Of a stretch of 64,000 bases of DNA, positions 19,864 through 29,905 are shown in pieces; position 1 is the stretch's first letter; the number at the start of each line of letters is the position of its first letter. Source of the DNA: Snodgrassella alvi (GTDB lineage Bacteria; Pseudomonadota; Gammaproteobacteria; Burkholderiales; Neisseriaceae). The stretch covers positions 558,001 to 622,000 of the forward strand of contig NZ_CP160328.2 of the NCBI RefSeq assembly GCF_040741455.2, written 5' to 3'. The notes under the pieces are model-generated. The model saw nothing but the letters and a program-made list of their open reading frames with translations, did no database searches and was not told the DNA's origin. Made by a program: the position numbers and the translations under genes.

Positions 19864-22230
19864 ATGGCAACAACACCAAAAAAATCTGTTTCCCGCAAAC
19901 AGCCCGCGCAAAAAGTAAAATCAACCAAAGCCAGCAAACCAAAACAGCCTTGGTTAATGAATTTAATTAACGACATATTCTGGTTACTGGCACTAATGGT
20001 AACGATTTTTGTCATGCTGTCTTTAGCCAGCTTCAACATGGCCGATCCTGCATGGTCGCGCGGCATCGTCCAGCTCGACAAAATCCATAATCTAGCCGGC
20101 CTTACTGGAGCATGGTTGGCTGACATCGGCTATTACATTTTTGGCTTTTCAGTCTGGTGGTGCATCATTGCAGCACTAATTGCCTTGTATCAGAGTTTCC
20201 GCCCCCTAAATGCCCGTTCACTCAACACCAGCGATAACAGCAAGCCATACAGCAGTTGGCTAGCCATAACCGGCCTGATTATCTTACTGATTTTCAGCCC
20301 CACACTGGAAAACTTAGTACTGGCAAACCTGTTAGAAGAAGCCCTGCCCATCGGCGCCGGCGGTTTAATCGGACAGGTATTGAGCCATCTACTGCAACAA
20401 TTTTTCGGCCTAACCGGCGGACTGGTAATCAGTATTTTCATGATGCTGATTGGCCTATCGCTACTAATACAAGTTTCATGGCTAACGGTAATCGAAAAAA
20501 TCGGGGCGCAATTTGAATGGATATGGTGCAAACTGCTGCGCCGCCCGCAACGCCTGATTACCGAATTCCCCAATAACAAAACTGTACAGCGCATGGTTAA
20601 ACAAGCCAAAACCATCACTGCCAAAAATATCGATACACCGGTTGTGGCCAGTAGCAATCGCAAAAACGTAGTCGTGCGCAGCGAAGCCCCCACAGCTCAG
20701 GAACTAACCATACCCGAACCAGCAGTTAACAGTCCCGCCGGCAGCACAAAAACACAGGGATTGATACAGCTACCGGAAATCAATCTTTTGACCAAACCCA
20801 CCAGCCAGCCAACAGCCATCAACAATGAAGAGCTGCAACAAACTGCCGCACACATCGAATCCAAACTAAAAGAATTCGGAGTAGAAGTAGACGTTACAAG
20901 CGCTACCACCGGCCCTGTCATCACCCGCTATGAAATCGAACCAGCACAAGGCGTAAAAGGCAGCCAGATAGTCAATCTCAACAAAGATCTTGCGCGCTCA
21001 CTTTCCGTTCAGAGCGTAAGAGTCGTGGAAACCATTGCTGGTAAAACCACCATGGGTATCGAACTGCCAAACGAACAGCGCCAGAACGTTCTACTGGCAG
21101 AAATTTTAGGCGCTAGAATATTTCACGACGCCAGCGATAAACTGACCATGGCCATGGGCAAAGACATCGCAGGCGCACCTGTTATCGCCAGTTTGGCCAA
21201 AATGCCACATTTACTAGTAGCCGGTACTACTGGTTCCGGTAAATCAGTCGGCGTTAACTGTATGATATTGTCGATTCTGTACAAGGCACAGCCAGATGAA
21301 GTCCGCTTTATCATGGTAGACCCCAAAATGCTTGAACTGAGCGTATACGACGGTATCCCGCATTTACTTGCACCTGTCGTTACCGACATGAAAGAAGCGG
21401 CACAGGCACTGAACTGGTGTGTAACTGAAATGGAAAAACGTTATCGTCTACTGGCACACGTTGGCGTACGCAATATCCGTGGCTTCAACGACAAAGTAGC
21501 CGTAGCCAAAACCAGCGGCACACCACTTGTTAATCCATTCAGCACCAATCCAGATGAACCAGAACCACTAAACAAACTGCCGTATATAGTTGTGGTAATT
21601 GACGAACTGGCTGATCTAATGATGGTTGAAGGAAAAAAAGTCGAGCAGCAGATTGCCCGTCTGGCACAAAAAGCCCGCGCAGCCGGCATTCACCTGATAT
21701 TGGCCACCCAACGGCCTAGCGTCGATGTCATTACCGGACTGATAAAAGCCAATATCCCCACCCGCCTATCCTTTCAGGTATCCAGTAAAATCGATAGCCG
21801 TACCATTCTCGACCAGATGGGTGCTGAAAACCTCTTAGGCAAAGGAGACATGCTGTTTTTACCTCCGGGGCAGGCTGAGCCTACACGGCTACATGGTGCC
21901 TTTGTATCCGATGAAGAAGTACATGCCGTTGTTAATTTTATCAAGCAGCAGGCACCTACCCAATACGTAGAAGGCATACTTTCTGGAGAAGCCGCACAAA
22001 CCAACGTCAATCAGGTTAACCCAAATGCCAACAGCGACGAATTATTCGATCAGGCCGTGGCGTTTGTACTTGAAACCCGAAAAACCTCAATTTCATCCCT
22101 CCAGCGCCATTTACGCATCGGCTACAACCGTGCCGCCAACCTAATGGAAGCACTGGAAGCCGCCGGAATCGTTTCTGCCGCCGAGCTGGGAGGCAACCGG
22201 CGCATACTGGCACAAAAGGACAATATCTAA
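19864..22230 (+). CDS. ftsK: DNA translocase FtsK
   Basis: A 788-residue septal DNA pump. Four or so membrane spans fill the first 220 residues. A shorter Pro/Thr/Gln-containing linker (about 235-320) replaces the very long linker of E. coli FtsK. The RecA-like motor has Walker A GTTGSGKS near residue 457 and Walker [12 protein letters not shown] near 577. The C-terminal gamma winged helix ([20 protein letters not shown]), which reads KOPS sites and activates XerD, starts near residue 718. It translocates chromosome ends and resolves dimers at dif together with XerC/XerD; xerD is at 54.8 kb. A bidirectional terminator follows. Confidence 0.97.
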   Translation: MATTPKKSVSRKQPAQKVKSTKASKPKQPWLMNLINDIFWLLALMVTIFVMLSLASFNMADPAWSRGIVQLDKIHNLAGLTGAWLADIGYYIFGFSVWWCIIAALIALYQSFRPLNARSLNTSDNSKPYSSWLAITGLIILLIFSPTLENLVLANLLEEALPIGAGGLIGQVLSHLLQQFFGLTGGLVISIFMMLIGLSLLIQVSWLTVIEKIGAQFEWIWCKLLRRPQRLITEFPNNKTVQRMVKQAKTITAKNIDTPVVASSNRKNVVVRSEAPTAQELTIPEPAVNSPAGSTKTQGLIQLPEINLLTKPTSQPTAINNEELQQTAAHIESKLKEFGVEVDVTSATTGPVITRYEIEPAQGVKGSQIVNLNKDLARSLSVQSVRVVETIAGKTTMGIELPNEQRQNVLLAEILGARIFHDASDKLTMAMGKDIAGAPVIASLAKMPHLLVAGTTGSGKSVGVNCMILSILYKAQPDEVRFIMVDPKMLELSVYDGIPHLLAPVVTDMKEAAQALNWCVTEMEKRYRLLAHVGVRNIRGFNDKVAVAKTSGTPLVNPFSTNPDEPEPLNKLPYIVVVIDELADLMMVEGKKVEQQIARLAQKARAAGIHLILATQRPSVDVITGLIKANIPTRLSFQVSSKIDSRTILDQMGAENLLGKGDMLFLPPGQAEPTRLHGAFVSDEEVHAVVNFIKQQAPTQYVEGILSGEAAQTNVNQVNPNANSDELFDQAVAFVLETRKTSISSLQRHLRIGYNRAANLMEALEAAGIVSAAELGGNRRILAQKDNI

Positions 22231-22264
22231 ATCTTTGTCTCTTCTGCCAGCTTCCAAAAAACTC

Positions 22265-22293
22265 AAGCCGCAACCATAATTGATTGCGGCTTT
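22265..22293. terminator. Bidirectional terminator between ftsK and lgt
   Basis: AAGCCGCAA (22265-22273) pairs with TTGCGGCTT (22284-22292) around a short loop, flanked by T-rich sequence downstream. It lies between two convergent genes. Confidence 0.75.
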
Positions 22294-22312
22294 AAAATTT
22301 TATCCTGATAAC

Positions 22313-23164
22313 CTATTTCGCCCTTTTGCCGGCATATACAAAACCAAAGGCACCAATCACAATCATCGGCAGACTCAACCATTGCCCCATCGACATATGC
22401 ATCGCTAGCAACCCTAAAAAATCATCCGGTTCTCTCGCAAACTCAACAATAAAACGAAACACTCCATAGCCCAGCAAAAATAACATCGATGTCTGTCCCA
22501 GAGGACGAGGCTTTTTCACAAACAGCCACATAATCACAAACAGCACAATACCTTCCAGCAAAAACTCGTAGAGTTGCGAAGGATGACGTGGCAACATCTG
22601 AAACTTTTCCCATACCGGCAGCCATTTCTGTGGATCCTGCATCACCAGCGCCATATCTTCTTCTCGCGCATGCGGAAAACCCATCGCCCAAAAAGCATCC
22701 ACACTGGTTACCCGTCCCCATAGTTCGCCATTAATAAAATTACCAATACGCCCGCAGGCCAGTCCCAGCGGCACCAGTGGCGCCACAAAATCCGCTACCC
22801 CCCAGAACCGCAAGTGGTGACGGCGCGCAAACAGCAACATTGCCACCAGCACACCCACAAATCCGCCGTGAAAAGACATCCCACCCTGCCAGACTTTCAG
22901 TATTTCCAATGGATGGCTCAGATAGAATGCCGGCTGATAAAACAGCACATAGCCCAAACGGCCGCCCAATATCACCCCAAAAACACCCCAGGTAATAAAA
23001 TCATCCAGCAGCTCATTAGTAAATACCGTTTGTCCGCTTCGTATGCGCCGTCGTCCAAGCCAGATAAACAAACAAAAACCAACAATATAACTTAACGCAT
23101 ACCAGCGAATCGCCAGCGGTCCCAGATGCACCAGCACCGGGTCAAAATTCGGATGAATCATCAT
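22313..23164 (-). CDS. lgt: Prolipoprotein diacylglyceryl transferase
   Basis: A 283-residue inner-membrane enzyme that adds diacylglycerol to the lipobox cysteine, the first step of lipoprotein maturation. Seven spans are apparent. The signature [16 protein letters not shown] lies near residue 142, and YALSYIVGF and [11 protein letters not shown] with the essential His are in place. The frame continues upstream to 23254, but MMIHPNFDP is the family start, with GAGGA 11 bases upstream of the 23164 ATG; 23161 is equally possible. Several lipoproteins in this window (Ape1, LdcA, NlpC/P60, the 56 kb lipoprotein) would be its substrates. Confidence 0.95.
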   Translation of the reverse strand: MMIHPNFDPVLVHLGPLAIRWYALSYIVGFCLFIWLGRRRIRSGQTVFTNELLDDFITWGVFGVILGGRLGYVLFYQPAFYLSHPLEILKVWQGGMSFHGGFVGVLVAMLLFARRHHLRFWGVADFVAPLVPLGLACGRIGNFINGELWGRVTSVDAFWAMGFPHAREEDMALVMQDPQKWLPVWEKFQMLPRHPSQLYEFLLEGIVLFVIMWLFVKKPRPLGQTSMLFLLGYGVFRFIVEFAREPDDFLGLLAMHMSMGQWLSLPMIVIGAFGFVYAGKRAK

Positions 23165-23365
23165 AAACTTAGCATTCCTCAGATATCCTGCCCAACGCAC
23201 CGGCCAAAAACTCACAGCCGGACATAAACACCATGGCCATAACACCACAGCCAAAACAGCTCACAGTTTAACTCAAGCAGCCAAACCATGCCCTAATTTC
23301 ATTACAACCACACATTAGCCACTAACGGATAGCCGCAGCAAATATCACAAATATCTTCAACTGCA

Positions 23366-23394
23366 TTGACATCACAACGCAAGCCGCCTAACAT
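23366..23394 (+). promoter_or_regulatory. Predicted sigma-70 promoter of hmp
   Basis: A consensus -35 TTGACA (23366-23371) is followed after 17 bases by TAACAT (23389-23394). The NsrR-like palindrome begins three bases further on, over the expected transcription start. Confidence 0.6.
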
Positions 23395-23396
23395 AA

Positions 23397-23419
23397 AATA
23401 TGTATTTTATATACATATT
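23397..23419 (+). promoter_or_regulatory. NsrR-type operator upstream of hmp
   Basis: AATATGTAT (23397-23405) and ATACATATT (23411-23419) form a perfect inverted repeat in an 11-1-11 arrangement. This fits the known NsrR consensus of two AAGATGYATTT half-sites, with one substitution in the left half. It sits just after the -10 box and 21 bases before the hmp start codon. The gene for the matching regulator lies directly downstream of hmp. Binding would repress hmp until nitric oxide destroys the regulator's iron-sulfur cluster. Confidence 0.75.
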
Positions 23420-23440
23420 AAAACAATCAGGAGAGCACTT

Positions 23441-24655
23441 ATGCAATTAACTGACAAACAAATCGAACTAATTCAGGCCACCATACCCACACTCCAGCAA
23501 CACGGCGTAGAACTAACCCGCTATTTTTACAATAGAATGCTTAGCAACCATCCGGAGCTAAAAGAAACATTCAATCTCGGCAATCAGCGCAACGATGCAC
23601 AGCCGCAGGCACTTGCCAAAGCCATACTCGCCTATGCACAAAACATCACCAAATTGCAAAATCTTGGCGACGCCGTCAGCCAAATAGCGCACCGCCATGT
23701 CAGCCTCGACATACAGCCAGAACAATATCCAATAGTCGGCACAAACCTATTACATTCCATCAGCGAAGTATTAAACGTACCTATGGATAGCGAATTGATA
23801 GCAGCATGGACAGCCGCCTATCAGCAACTAGCCGATATTCTCATAAAAACCGAAGCTAATCTTTACCAGCTGCAGGAAAAGAATTATGGCGGCTGGAATG
23901 GTTGGAAAAAATTTAAAATTGTAGACAAACAGCCAGAAAGTAGCGAAATCACATCTTTTTATCTACAACCTGCAGACAATACACCACTACCCACCTATCA
24001 ACCCGGACAATATATATCCGTCCGCGTCATGGTGCCCCAGTTAGGAATCAAACAACCTCGTCAGTATTCTTTGTCAGACAGCAACCATCCAGACTATTTT
24101 CGCATCAGTATAAAAAAAGAAGCTGCCGACCAGCAGCATGAAGCAGGTTATGTTTCCAATACCCTTCATCAACAATATCATATCGGAGATGAAATAGAAG
24201 TCACCCATCCCACTGGTACCTTCCTATTACACCATACCGATAAAAGCATCGTACTCATCAGCGCCGGTGTTGGTATTACTCCTATGATTGCCATACTCAA
24301 TACCCTTGCCGCAAACAAAAACCAACAACATATCAGCTTTATCCATGCCTGCCGCAACAGCGACGTACTAGCCATGCACCAACACATCATCGGCTTGCAG
24401 CAAAGCATGCCCAATCTACATAGCTATCTGGCTTGTGAAAATCCTGGTACCGAACTGATGGCAGACAAAAAAGGGCGACTTGAGCTTTCCGAATTGAATA
24501 ATAGCCTCCTACCCAGCGATGCCGACTATTATCTGTGCGGACCCAAAGCATTCATGCATAGCCAATATCAGGCTTTGCGCAAACTGCACATCCCCCAGAA
24601 TCAAATCTTTATGGAACTTTTTGGCACAGGTGGATTTAGCCAGCTTGCAGCCTGA
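23441..24655 (+). CDS. hmp: Flavohemoprotein (nitric oxide dioxygenase)
   Basis: A 404-residue Hmp that converts nitric oxide and O2 to nitrate with NAD(P)H. An N-terminal globin domain (1 to about 140) has the proximal-His region AHRHVSLDI. An FAD-binding domain has RQYSLSD near residue 205. A C-terminal NAD(P)-binding domain has SAGVGITPMIAIL, CGPKAFM and the closing FGTGGF. The frame is open back to 23366, but AGGAG precedes the ATG at 23441 and the first residues (MQLTDKQIELIQATIP) fit family starts. The operator upstream and nsrR 84 bases downstream make a compact nitric oxide defence unit. Confidence 0.96.
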   Translation: MQLTDKQIELIQATIPTLQQHGVELTRYFYNRMLSNHPELKETFNLGNQRNDAQPQALAKAILAYAQNITKLQNLGDAVSQIAHRHVSLDIQPEQYPIVGTNLLHSISEVLNVPMDSELIAAWTAAYQQLADILIKTEANLYQLQEKNYGGWNGWKKFKIVDKQPESSEITSFYLQPADNTPLPTYQPGQYISVRVMVPQLGIKQPRQYSLSDSNHPDYFRISIKKEAADQQHEAGYVSNTLHQQYHIGDEIEVTHPTGTFLLHHTDKSIVLISAGVGITPMIAILNTLAANKNQQHISFIHACRNSDVLAMHQHIIGLQQSMPNLHSYLACENPGTELMADKKGRLELSELNNSLLPSDADYYLCGPKAFMHSQYQALRKLHIPQNQIFMELFGTGGFSQLAA

Positions 24656-24739
24656 TAAACCGGCAGTTTTTAAACATTGAACTTTTCATGGCAGCTGAAA
24701 ACGGGCAAAATCATTACATCAACAACCCAACAGTCTGCC

Positions 24740-25183
24740 ATGCAATTAAACCGTTTCACCGATTTAGGTTTGCGCGTCTTATTATCCCTGCAATACCTGC
24801 CCGAATCCGAACTTTCCACCGTAGAAAACCTAGCCAAACAGCTTAATGTCTCCAGAAACCATCTGGTAAAAATCGTCTATTTCATGGCACAGGCAGGATG
24901 GATAGAATCCTTCAAAGGCAGAAACGGCGGCATCAGACTGGCTGCCGGCAGCCAACAGCTTAAACTAGGCTCAATCGTACAAGCTCTAGAAGAAGCCTCA
25001 TCCGAAATAACCACATTAATCAACTGCCAGCAGCCCCCCTGCTCCATGACAGAATTCTGCTTTTTGCCCAAGTTGTTCAATCAGGCACAACAGGCATTTT
25101 ACGCATCACTAAACCAATATACCCTCAAACAGCTTCAAGTACCTGCTACCAATCAGGCCGTTATCAAATGGCTTGCTCAATAG
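24740..25183 (+). CDS. nsrR: NsrR, Rrf2-family nitric oxide-sensing repressor
   Basis: A 147-residue winged-helix regulator. RFTDLGLRVLLSLQYLP opens the protein, and the recognition helix region is LNVSRNHLVKIV near residue 35. Three cysteines at 96, 101 and 107 (C-x4-C-x5-C) match the [2Fe-2S] ligand spacing of E. coli NsrR (91, 96, 102). The frame is open to 24677, but the conserved N-terminus begins at 24740. It follows hmp by 84 bases, without a visible terminator between them, so cotranscription and autoregulation are possible. IscR is excluded by the cysteine spacing and the hmp linkage. Confidence 0.92.
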   Translation: MQLNRFTDLGLRVLLSLQYLPESELSTVENLAKQLNVSRNHLVKIVYFMAQAGWIESFKGRNGGIRLAAGSQQLKLGSIVQALEEASSEITTLINCQQPPCSMTEFCFLPKLFNQAQQAFYASLNQYTLKQLQVPATNQAVIKWLAQ

Positions 25184-25189
25184 AGCGAA

Positions 25190-25216
25190 TTAAAAAGCCG
25201 GTATTTAATGCCGGCC
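25190..25216 (-). terminator. Terminator of the LD-carboxypeptidase gene
   Basis: Read on the minus strand, a GGCCGG/CCGGC stem is followed by five Ts. It lies just after the LdcA stop codon and in the gap to the convergent nsrR. Confidence 0.6.
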
Positions 25217-25223
25217 AAAACCC

Positions 25224-26417
25224 TTACATCACATCTTCAGTTTCAGATGAAGGAGATTCAGACACCGGCGCGCCAATTATTCCATTCAGCAGCCCCTCTG
25301 CAGCAGGCGGCTGTGGAATCAGCGTATTCAACGCTAGTACCGATGCATTCAATACCGGATAGTCTCTAAAATCAATCTGGTACCCCCCGTCACTGGTCGA
25401 ATGCAGACTAGCTCGTGCCCCTAGCGGGAATGTAACCTTATCAGTTGTATGTCCAAACGGAAATCCAGTTAACACGGGTATCCGCGTCAAACGCGCCATC
25501 GTCTGTACCACCGCATTAAATGTATAGCTACTGTCATATACATCCCGTATCGCACCCATACGAAAATTGCCCAGCACAATCGCCTGCTGCCGCTTCAAAA
25601 TGCCACTCAGATATAAAGTTTGAAGCATTCGTTCAATCCGATAAGGCTGTTCCCCTACATCCTCAATAAACAGAATCCCGCCCTCAACCTGAGGCATATA
25701 AGGGGAACCCACCAGCGCAGACAGCACACTCAGATTACCGCCCCACAACACGCCTTCAGCTCGAACCTGATAATTCTGCATCGCAGGTACCACAACCGAC
25801 ATCGACGGATTGCAGCTATTATCTATAAACGAACGAATGGTGAATTCACTCATCTGTGGCTTACCAAACTCACTATACAGCATCGGGCCGGCAAAACTGC
25901 ACATCTGCCCCTGTGCCAAAAGCGCCAACTGTACTGCCGTCACATCACTATAACCAAACAGCAGCGTACCCTGTTCTCGCATACGGGCACCCAAAGTCGG
26001 CCAATTAACCAAAGGCAGAATACGCATCGCCCCATAGCCCCCGCGCAATCCCATCAACACTTTAGGAACTTGCACACGGCCAGCGGCCACATCCTGCAAA
26101 TCAGCCGCACGTTCAGCATCACTGCCGGCAAAACGCTGATAACGGCGCACGTATGCCTGCTGATTAGAAACCGCAAAACCAGCAGTAGCCAGACGTTGTG
26201 CCGCCAAATCACTGCGGCTGGTACTTTCTCCAAAACCGGAACACGCAAAAATACGCATAGAATTCAGATTACCATTAGATGGTTTCAGCACTTTAGAAGC
26301 AGACACCGGTGTAACAGAAGGTTTCTGAGTACTGCCACATGCCTGCAACAAACCAGCACCGGCAAAAGCTGCACTAGCACGCAAAAATCCACGACGGCTT
26401 TGATGTTGTAAATCCAT
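25224..26417 (-). CDS. ldcA: LD-carboxypeptidase (S66), Tat/lipoprotein-type
   Basis: A 397-residue S66 serine peptidase, the family that removes the terminal D-Ala from muropeptide tetrapeptides. Catalytic-type segments are visible: LRGGYGAMRIL, FGYSDVTAVQLAL (nucleophile Ser), EDVGEQPYRIERML (Glu) and FPFGHTTDKVTFPLG (His). The N-terminus carries a twin-arginine motif SRRGFLR and then LLQAC with Cys27, so the protein is probably exported by Tat and lipidated. Classical E. coli LdcA is cytosolic and lacks such a signal. It lies 196 bases downstream of pepD and probably has its own promoter. MccF-like immunity peptidases share the fold but usually lack an export signal. Confidence 0.9.
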   Translation of the reverse strand: MDLQHQSRRGFLRASAAFAGAGLLQACGSTQKPSVTPVSASKVLKPSNGNLNSMRIFACSGFGESTSRSDLAAQRLATAGFAVSNQQAYVRRYQRFAGSDAERAADLQDVAAGRVQVPKVLMGLRGGYGAMRILPLVNWPTLGARMREQGTLLFGYSDVTAVQLALLAQGQMCSFAGPMLYSEFGKPQMSEFTIRSFIDNSCNPSMSVVVPAMQNYQVRAEGVLWGGNLSVLSALVGSPYMPQVEGGILFIEDVGEQPYRIERMLQTLYLSGILKRQQAIVLGNFRMGAIRDVYDSSYTFNAVVQTMARLTRIPVLTGFPFGHTTDKVTFPLGARASLHSTSDGGYQIDFRDYPVLNASVLALNTLIPQPPAAEGLLNGIIGAPVSESPSSETEDVM

Positions 26418-26570
26418 AAATACTCACTTTCTGCTCCGGCAGCTCATTCCGCTGAGAAAACAGCAGCCAATATCATACAAAACAGCGCAACCCAAAAACC
26501 ACCGGTTCGCACCGTTAAATAAAATCCTACTATAGCCCTGTTTGTCATTAATAGCAGCAAAAAATTAACA

Positions 26571-26595
26571 AAAGGCATGGAATCACCATGCCTTT
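26571..26595 (-). terminator. Terminator after pepD
   Basis: A perfect inverted repeat AAAGGCATGG / CCATGCCTTT with a 5-base loop. On the minus strand it is followed by a T-rich run, just downstream of the pepD stop. Confidence 0.75.
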
Positions 26596-26613
26596 CTACA
26601 TCCAGAAAATAAT

Positions 26614-28056
26614 TTAATGTTGCTGAGGTATCGCTTTTAATAAATCCAGCAGAATAGCCCAGCATTCTGCCACTGCCGTAATCTCTACCCGTTCCTTAGG
26701 CGAGTGCGCCGCACAGATCGTTGGGCCGAAAGATACCATATCCAGATGCGGCGCTTTTCCACTCAGAATACCGCATTCCAACCCCGCATGAATAATTTGC
26801 AATGGCGGTTTCTTACCATAATGGCGCTTAAAAATATCACTAGTCAGTTTCAGCAAAGCCGAATCGGGATTTGGTGCCCAGCCAGGATAATCAGCCGTCA
26901 GTCCTAGCTTTGCTCCAGCCATACGTGCCAAAGCTTGCAAACGCAGGCTGAATTCATCTTTTGGCGTTTCCAGCAACGAACGCATCAGACAGTGAATCAG
27001 CAAACCATCCGCACCCGTTCTGACTTCTCCCATATTCGAAGATGTTTCCACAACCCCCTCAAAGTCCGGACTCATACGCATTACCCCGTTGGGAACCGCC
27101 ATCAACAAATCCAGCGCCTGCTGCGTACTCTCAAGAGAAGCTGCCTGAAGAATATTTTCCGCAGCCAGCACCTCAATACATAACTGCGTTTCTTCCGCCC
27201 ACTCATCTGTAATGACCGCTGCAATCGGCTCCAGCAACGCTTTTGCCCTAGCTTCATCCAGCACAATCACCGCTTCCGCCTCGCGCGTAATCACATTTCG
27301 CAACTCACCACCCTGCCACGAGCCCAGAGCAAATGGTACCTGCGCATAGATTTCAGCCAGCACACGAGCGAGCAAAACGTTAGCATTAGCATGATTTTTA
27401 TCAATATCTACGCCAGAATGGCCGCCACGTAAACCAGACACACGTATCCTACAAGCAGAAGCCTGATTAGACTGCCAATCTAGCGGCAAGGTTATACTGG
27501 CATCTCTTCCACCGGCACAGCCAATAAAAATCTCACCCGCCTCTTCCGTATCCAAATTAATCAGATACGGCATCTGCAACCAATCAGCACTCAGCGCTTC
27601 CGCACCACCCATACCGATTTCTTCTTCCACCGTCACAATCAGCGTAATATCAGGATGTGCCACATCATCAGCAAACAGCACCGCTAGCCCCATAGCCAGA
27701 CCAATACCATTATCTGCACCCAGCGTAGTATCGTTGGCCCACATCCAACCATCCTTAATCTGCATCTGTATCGGATCACGCTTAAAATCATGCAGCGATC
27801 CCGCACCTTTCTGCGCCACCATATCCATATGTGCCTGAAGTGCCACCGGTGCATAGTTTTCCATACCTACTGTCGCAGGTTTCTGAATACGTAGATTACC
27901 CTTAGCATCAATATCCGTGTTCAGACCCCGCTCATGTGCAGCCTGCACCAACATGTCCCGCACCGCCTGCTCATGAAATGTAGGACGAGGCACCGCACAC
28001 AAACGAGCAAACCATTGCCATACCGGCTGCGGTTGTAAATCTTCTATAGTATTCAT
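26614..28056 (-). CDS. pepD: Aminoacyl-histidine dipeptidase (peptidase D)
   Basis: A 480-residue M20 metallodipeptidase that hydrolyses Xaa-His and other dipeptides in the cytosol. Zinc ligands and catalytic residues are visible in AHMDMVAQ, GADNGIGLAMG, VTVEEEIGMGGA, NLDTEEAGEIFIGCAGG and the C-terminal HAGLECGIL. The lid domain lies between about residues 190 and 390. In-frame starts exist at 28077 (TTG) and 28068; I prefer 28056 because NTIEDLQPQPVW aligns with the opening of E. coli PepD. It ends a likely DUF971-ubiE-pepD set. Confidence 0.95.
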   Translation of the reverse strand: MNTIEDLQPQPVWQWFARLCAVPRPTFHEQAVRDMLVQAAHERGLNTDIDAKGNLRIQKPATVGMENYAPVALQAHMDMVAQKGAGSLHDFKRDPIQMQIKDGWMWANDTTLGADNGIGLAMGLAVLFADDVAHPDITLIVTVEEEIGMGGAEALSADWLQMPYLINLDTEEAGEIFIGCAGGRDASITLPLDWQSNQASACRIRVSGLRGGHSGVDIDKNHANANVLLARVLAEIYAQVPFALGSWQGGELRNVITREAEAVIVLDEARAKALLEPIAAVITDEWAEETQLCIEVLAAENILQAASLESTQQALDLLMAVPNGVMRMSPDFEGVVETSSNMGEVRTGADGLLIHCLMRSLLETPKDEFSLRLQALARMAGAKLGLTADYPGWAPNPDSALLKLTSDIFKRHYGKKPPLQIIHAGLECGILSGKAPHLDMVSFGPTICAAHSPKERVEITAVAECWAILLDLLKAIPQQH

Positions 28057-28127
28057 ATTTAAATCCATCACCAACAAAATAAATCAGGCCACCATATGGC
28101 AGCCTGAACATAGTGTCAACCAACAAA

Positions 28128-28865
28128 CTAAAACTTAACACCTTTATGCAAAGCCACCACCCCTGCCGTTAAATTATGGTAACTCACACTATCAAAACCA
28201 GCATCCAGCATCATCTGCTTCAATGTCTCCTGATCCGGATGCATACGAATAGATTCAGCCAAATACTGATAACTGTCTGCGTCTTTCGCAATCAACTTAC
28301 CCATCAGTGGCAGCATCTTAAAAGAGTACAAATCATATACCGGCTTAAGCGGCTTAAATACATGAGAGAATTCGAGCACCAACAGCGTTCCACCAGGCTG
28401 CAACACTCGATACATTTCTGCCAGTGCAACATCCTTATGCGTCATATTTCGCAAACCAAACGACACCGATACCAAATTAAAATAATTATCCGGAAACGGC
28501 AGCTTTTCTGCATCACACAATGCCACTGGCAAAGCCATTCCCTCATTCAGCAGCCGGTCACGCCCCACTGTCAACATCGAAGAATTGATATCCGTCAGCC
28601 AGACCTCACCACTGTGTCCTACCCGTTTGGCCCAACCACGCGACAAATCACCCGAACCACCGGCAATATCCAGCACCTTATCTCCTTTACGTAAAGGAGC
28701 TGTGGTAATCGTAAAATGTTTCCAAACCCGATGCAGACCACCAGACATCACATCATTCATCACATCATAGTTTTTGGCTACCGAATGGAATACACCGGCA
28801 ACGCGTCCCGCCTTTTCATCTTCATCAACAGTCTGATAACCAAAATGAGTTTTGTGATCGCTCAT
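28128..28865 (-). CDS. ubiE: Ubiquinone/menaquinone methyltransferase UbiE
   Basis: A 245-residue class I SAM-dependent C-methyltransferase acting in ubiquinone and/or menaquinone synthesis. [31 protein letters not shown] is the family opening region. The SAM motif I is [16 protein letters not shown], and [13 protein letters not shown] and [13 protein letters not shown] follow. The menaquinone-type HemG encoded at 33.1 kb would use a product of this pathway if menaquinone is made. The upstream DUF971 gene ends 74 bases before it, a common arrangement in beta-proteobacteria. Confidence 0.96.
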   Translation of the reverse strand: MSDHKTHFGYQTVDEDEKAGRVAGVFHSVAKNYDVMNDVMSGGLHRVWKHFTITTAPLRKGDKVLDIAGGSGDLSRGWAKRVGHSGEVWLTDINSSMLTVGRDRLLNEGMALPVALCDAEKLPFPDNYFNLVSVSFGLRNMTHKDVALAEMYRVLQPGGTLLVLEFSHVFKPLKPVYDLYSFKMLPLMGKLIAKDADSYQYLAESIRMHPDQETLKQMMLDAGFDSVSYHNLTAGVVALHKGVKF

Positions 28866-28939
28866 ACCACACTTTCAGAATTAAACATTGCCCAAATAAA
28901 ATCAGCCAGCCATCCACATCAGCCCAGCCGCAGCTTCAA

Positions 28940-29326
28940 TTAGGTAGGTTCACGGCTGGCACCAGCCAGCAATAATTTTTGTTCATAAGCAGCCCAAAGC
29001 TCAGGCTGACGTATCGCCAAATCATACAAATAAGCCCAATCATACAGCCCAGTGTCATGCCCATCAGAAAAAGCAATACGCAAAGCATAATTACCCACCT
29101 GCTGTAAACCGGCTATCGTCACGTAGCGTTTACAAGTTTGCAATACCTCTTGACCCGCACCATGACCTCGCACCTCTGCACTAGGCGAATATACACGTAG
29201 ATACTCAGCCATCAGTTCAAACGTCTGTCCAGTATAATCCAGTCGCAGCACCTGCCGATTCTGGCACAAACGGATTTCTGTCGGCACCTTCTCCTGCATA
29301 GAAACCGTATCCCCATCACAAGACAT
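28940..29326 (-). CDS. DUF971 (GBBH-like N-terminal) domain protein
   Basis: A 128-residue protein of the DUF971 family, related to the small N-terminal domain of gamma-butyrobetaine hydroxylases. Marks are PTEIRLCQNRQVLRLDY at the start of the domain and FSDGHDTGLYDWAYLYDLA in the second half. Members sit beside ubiE and are thought to take part in iron-sulfur or quinone-related biology, but the function is not settled. An internal ATG at 29299, directly before the domain and preceded by GGGGA, is an alternative start giving 119 residues. Confidence 0.85.
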   Translation of the reverse strand: MSCDGDTVSMQEKVPTEIRLCQNRQVLRLDYTGQTFELMAEYLRVYSPSAEVRGHGAGQEVLQTCKRYVTIAGLQQVGNYALRIAFSDGHDTGLYDWAYLYDLAIRQPELWAAYEQKLLLAGASREPT

Positions 29327-29662
29327 TAAGAAACCATACCTATTCTAACCTAATATACCCTATACTGCCCACCCAATAAGCATTCGGCATAATTGGTAAT
29401 ATCACTAATTTACATATAATGAACAGATTAAGAAAAAATGTATTCAACGAATTCAAGTACTTGACAAATATAAATCATTTTATTCATTTAACGAATTAAG
29501 TATGCTTAAATGTCTTAATGAAATTAATTCCAAGCAGTTCAATCATTATCAGTAGAATTCAAACTAAAACTGGCTTTTTTTAGTTAAAAAATACCCAAGA
29601 AAATGCTGATGTTAGGCACTAATCATAAAAACAAATGACAAACTCCAATTAAATTACCATAT
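29327..29662. other. AT-rich intergenic region
   Basis: 336 AT-rich bases between two minus-strand genes. I see no ORF with support and no tRNA. A TTGACA at 29461-29466 has no properly spaced -10 box. Confidence 0.45.
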
Positions 29663-29905
29663 TTACCCATTATTGTTTTGTTTCACTAAATGCAAAATAT
29701 TATTGATAGCGGTTTGAGCTTGAGGACTATTTTTCCAACAAACTGAGCCTGTTAACAATACCCCTTGGTTAAGGATTTCATCTGGAGTAACCTTGCGTAA
29801 TTTATCAAAAGAATCGAGCTGCATTTGCTCGAGTCTGTCAACAATTTTGCTACCCACAAATTTTAGTTCTAGCAATTGCTGTCGCTCAGATTCAGAAAAA
29901 GCCAT
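29663..29905 (-). CDS. Small helix-hairpin-helix-like protein
   Basis: An 80-residue protein, largely helical by eye. LELKFVGSKIVDRLEQMQL followed by SFDKLRKVTPDEIL resembles a helix-hairpin-helix plus the short helical wrap of small DNA-binding or Cdd1-like proteins. The single Cys is in TGSVCWKNSPQAQ. AAAGG stands seven bases before the ATG, which supports real translation. It is flanked on both sides by more than 300 bases of AT-rich DNA with no partner gene. I do not recognise a named family with certainty, and function is unknown. Confidence 0.65.
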   Translation of the reverse strand: MAFSESERQQLLELKFVGSKIVDRLEQMQLDSFDKLRKVTPDEILNQGVLLTGSVCWKNSPQAQTAINNILHLVKQNNNG

